Source: Sphingomonas montanisoli
Lineage (GTDB): Bacteria > Pseudomonadota > Alphaproteobacteria > Sphingomonadales > Sphingomonadaceae
Length of the DNA: 64,000 nt
Reading direction: 5' to 3'
Assembly: GCF_008274695.1 (NCBI RefSeq)
Contig: NZ_VTOU01000001.1
Span: 496,001-560,000 of the forward strand
Positions 62,675 to 64,000 of the stretch are shown here, one piece after another. The notes beneath the pieces were generated by a model. That model was not told the origin of the DNA. It saw nothing but the letters and a program-made list of their open reading frames with translations, and did not search any database. The stretch's first letter is position 1. Each line of letters opens with the position of its first letter. A program made the position numbers and the translations under genes.

Positions 62675-64000
62675 GACTGCGCCGCCGTCGGCGGGTTGTT
62701 CGTCGCCTGAAGGTAGAGGAACCAGCCGCTGCCGGCATCCTCACCCTTCCTGAGTTCCGCAGCGATCTTCTCGCGACGCCAGCCGGCGGTGGTCGCCATC
62801 GCGCGGTCGATATCATCGCCGGACTGGCGCAGCAGATAGCGCAACGTCGCGGGAGCGGCGATCAACTGGTCCATCGCCTGCCCGTCGCGCGAAGCTTCGC
62901 GCCCTTCGTGCGTGAAGACATCCCAGCGTTCGCTCGCGCCGAAGGCCGCCTGCATCGCGGCATAGTCCTGCGGCAGTTGCGCGACATCGCCGCCAGCCGC
63001 CATGATCATCTCGCGCGTCCACAAAGGCGTCAGATAGGGCGTGGCGTCGGCGTGCAGGATGTGCGGGGCGCCGTTGATCCGCCCGACCACGCGGCGGCGA
63101 TGCGCGGCGATCAGCCAGTCGATCACCGTGCGCACCTTGGGTCCGCACGCCCGCAGCGCATCGTTGAAGCCCATCTTCTCCGCCGCACCCAATGCCGTCA
63201 GCCAGTAGCCGAGCTGGAAATCGAGCTGGATCAGCCGATCGCCATTATCCGCCGTGACCGGCCCGAAAAGCGCGGCGGCGGCATAGATCGCCTTCAGCCC
63301 GTCGAACCGTCCGTCGATCAGGATGTTTGTAGGCGGATGCGCGAATCCGGGGGTTGTTGCGTAATGTTCGTCATGGAAACGCTCGAAATCGGCGGCGACA
63401 AAGGCCAGAATTTCCGAGCGGCTGTAGAGACGGGTCGAACTGGCGCTCCCCGTCTTCCACGCGAGCGCCGCGTGCATGAAGGCCCAGGCGCCGTCGCGCG
63501 ACGACCATTGGCCGATCGTCAGAATATCGTTGCTGTAGAGCCGGTTCTGATCCCAGAAACGCGTGCCGAGAAAGGCGAATTCGGGGGTGCGGAACAACAG
63601 GCTTCCCCAGCCGGGGAACTGGTGCGCGTGCGACTTGTCGATCTGCGAGCCGCCGAAATAAGGCGCATCCGGCGCATCGCCCGCATATGGGACCGCGACG
63701 CGCAACGGACTGGTCCCCGTCTGCCAATCGCTCAGGCGGCCGCCCTGCGCATACCAGGCCTGCGACGCGGGAAGGCCCATATTGCCCTGCCCGTAATAGT
63801 GATTGCGCAGGGTGACGGTGCGGTTCGGATTGCCCTTGAACACTGGCACGTTGCGCCCGCGTTCGAAGGCGTGGACCGGATCGCTGGCATAGCCGGTCAG
63901 ATAATCGAGCGCGATCGCGCGCCATGGCCGCCCGTCATGCGCGCGGGTGGCGGCCGGGTCGCTGGCATAGCGGGCGACCGGTTCGGCGATGATCTGCCGA
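62671..64000 (-). CDS. unrecognised protein, C-terminal part (runs off the window)
   Basis: The frame stays open from the window edge, so only the last about 442 residues are seen. The apparent GTG at 63849 is internal. The sequence is rich in aromatic residues (NHYYGQGNMG, SQAWYAQGGRLSDWQTG, HQFPGWGSLLF, FDGLKAIYAAAALFGP) and has a helical second half, suggesting an alpha/alpha-barrel or carbohydrate-related protein. I do not recognise the family and propose no function. The visible part has no membrane helix. It ends convergently with the glycosyltransferase gene, sharing the bases CTAG. Confidence 0.6.
   Translation of the reverse strand, partial: RQIIAEPVARYASDPAATRAHDGRPWRAIALDYLTGYASDPVHAFERGRNVPVFKGNPNRTVTLRNHYYGQGNMGLPASQAWYAQGGRLSDWQTGTSPLRVAVPYAGDAPDAPYFGGSQIDKSHAHQFPGWGSLLFRTPEFAFLGTRFWDQNRLYSNDILTIGQWSSRDGAWAFMHAALAWKTGSASSTRLYSRSEILAFVAADFERFHDEHYATTPGFAHPPTNILIDGRFDGLKAIYAAAALFGPVTADNGDRLIQLDFQLGYWLTALGAAEKMGFNDALRACGPKVRTVIDWLIAAHRRRVVGRINGAPHILHADATPYLTPLWTREMIMAAGGDVAQLPQDYAAMQAAFGASERWDVFTHEGREASRDGQAMDQLIAAPATLRYLLRQSGDDIDRAMATTAGWRREKIAAELRKGEDAGSGWFLYLQATNNPPTAAQS

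Overview
The window is chromosomal DNA of a GC-rich alphaproteobacterium, most likely a sphingomonad (Sphingomonas or a close relative). Three things point there: dense genes with start/stop overlaps, typical sphingomonad families (DUF2721, DUF4345, DUF983, DUF1656 and YdeI-like proteins, class I PHA synthase with phasin), and four families of short palindromic intergenic repeats of a kind common in that group. I saw no rRNA, tRNA, CRISPR array, insertion sequence or prophage. Both ends cut a gene.

Layout. 1-4.2 kb: a four-gene AaeXAB-like efflux operon ending in a NodT-type outer-membrane lipoprotein. 4.2-9.3 kb (minus): wecB, rnr (RNase R) and a visibly AT-richer membrane protein gene. 9.5-13.8 kb (plus): DUF2946 protein, TonB-dependent receptor, PepSY membrane protein and DUF952 protein, with a 15-bp palindrome in front. 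13.9-16 kb: dsbD. 16.1-27.0 kb (minus): a complete type II secretion operon, gspC-D-E-F-G-H-I-J-K-L-M-N, almost all genes overlapping; then DUF983. 27.8-32.5 kb: a membrane-anchored TPR-like protein on plus, then clpS, murA and an HglS-type (DUF1338) dioxygenase on minus. 32.7-36.8 kb: phasin, phaC and divergently alaC.

36.9-42.1 kb holds small membrane and secreted proteins, a tandem pair of related lipoprotein/anchored proteins, and an 18-codon ORF with an extreme Shine-Dalgarno sequence and its own terminator. 42.2-47.6 kb (minus): an LLM-class flavin oxidoreductase, a Tat-exported flavin amine oxidase coupled to a c-type cytochrome, and uvrB. 47.7-54.5 kb (plus): a 2OG-Fe(II) oxygenase; a tightly coupled dehydrogenase/epoxide hydrolase/diiron-like hydrolase operon; DUF3617 plus arylamine N-acetyltransferase; and an MHS-type transporter. 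54.4-64 kb: MBL-fold hydrolase, serine beta-lactamase-fold hydrolase, a four-gene minus-strand operon (Fe-S scaffold-like protein, KefB-type antiporter, DUF423, amidohydrolase), a GT39-like membrane glycosyltransferase and the 3' part of an unrecognised gene.

The most unusual points are a palindromic repeat translated as part of the GspG leader peptide, the 18-codon ORF preceded by 15 bases matching the 16S rRNA 3' end, the amine oxidase/cytochrome c pair, an IscU-like protein lacking one of its three cysteine ligands, and the TTGCNNTGCA sites around the phasin promoter.
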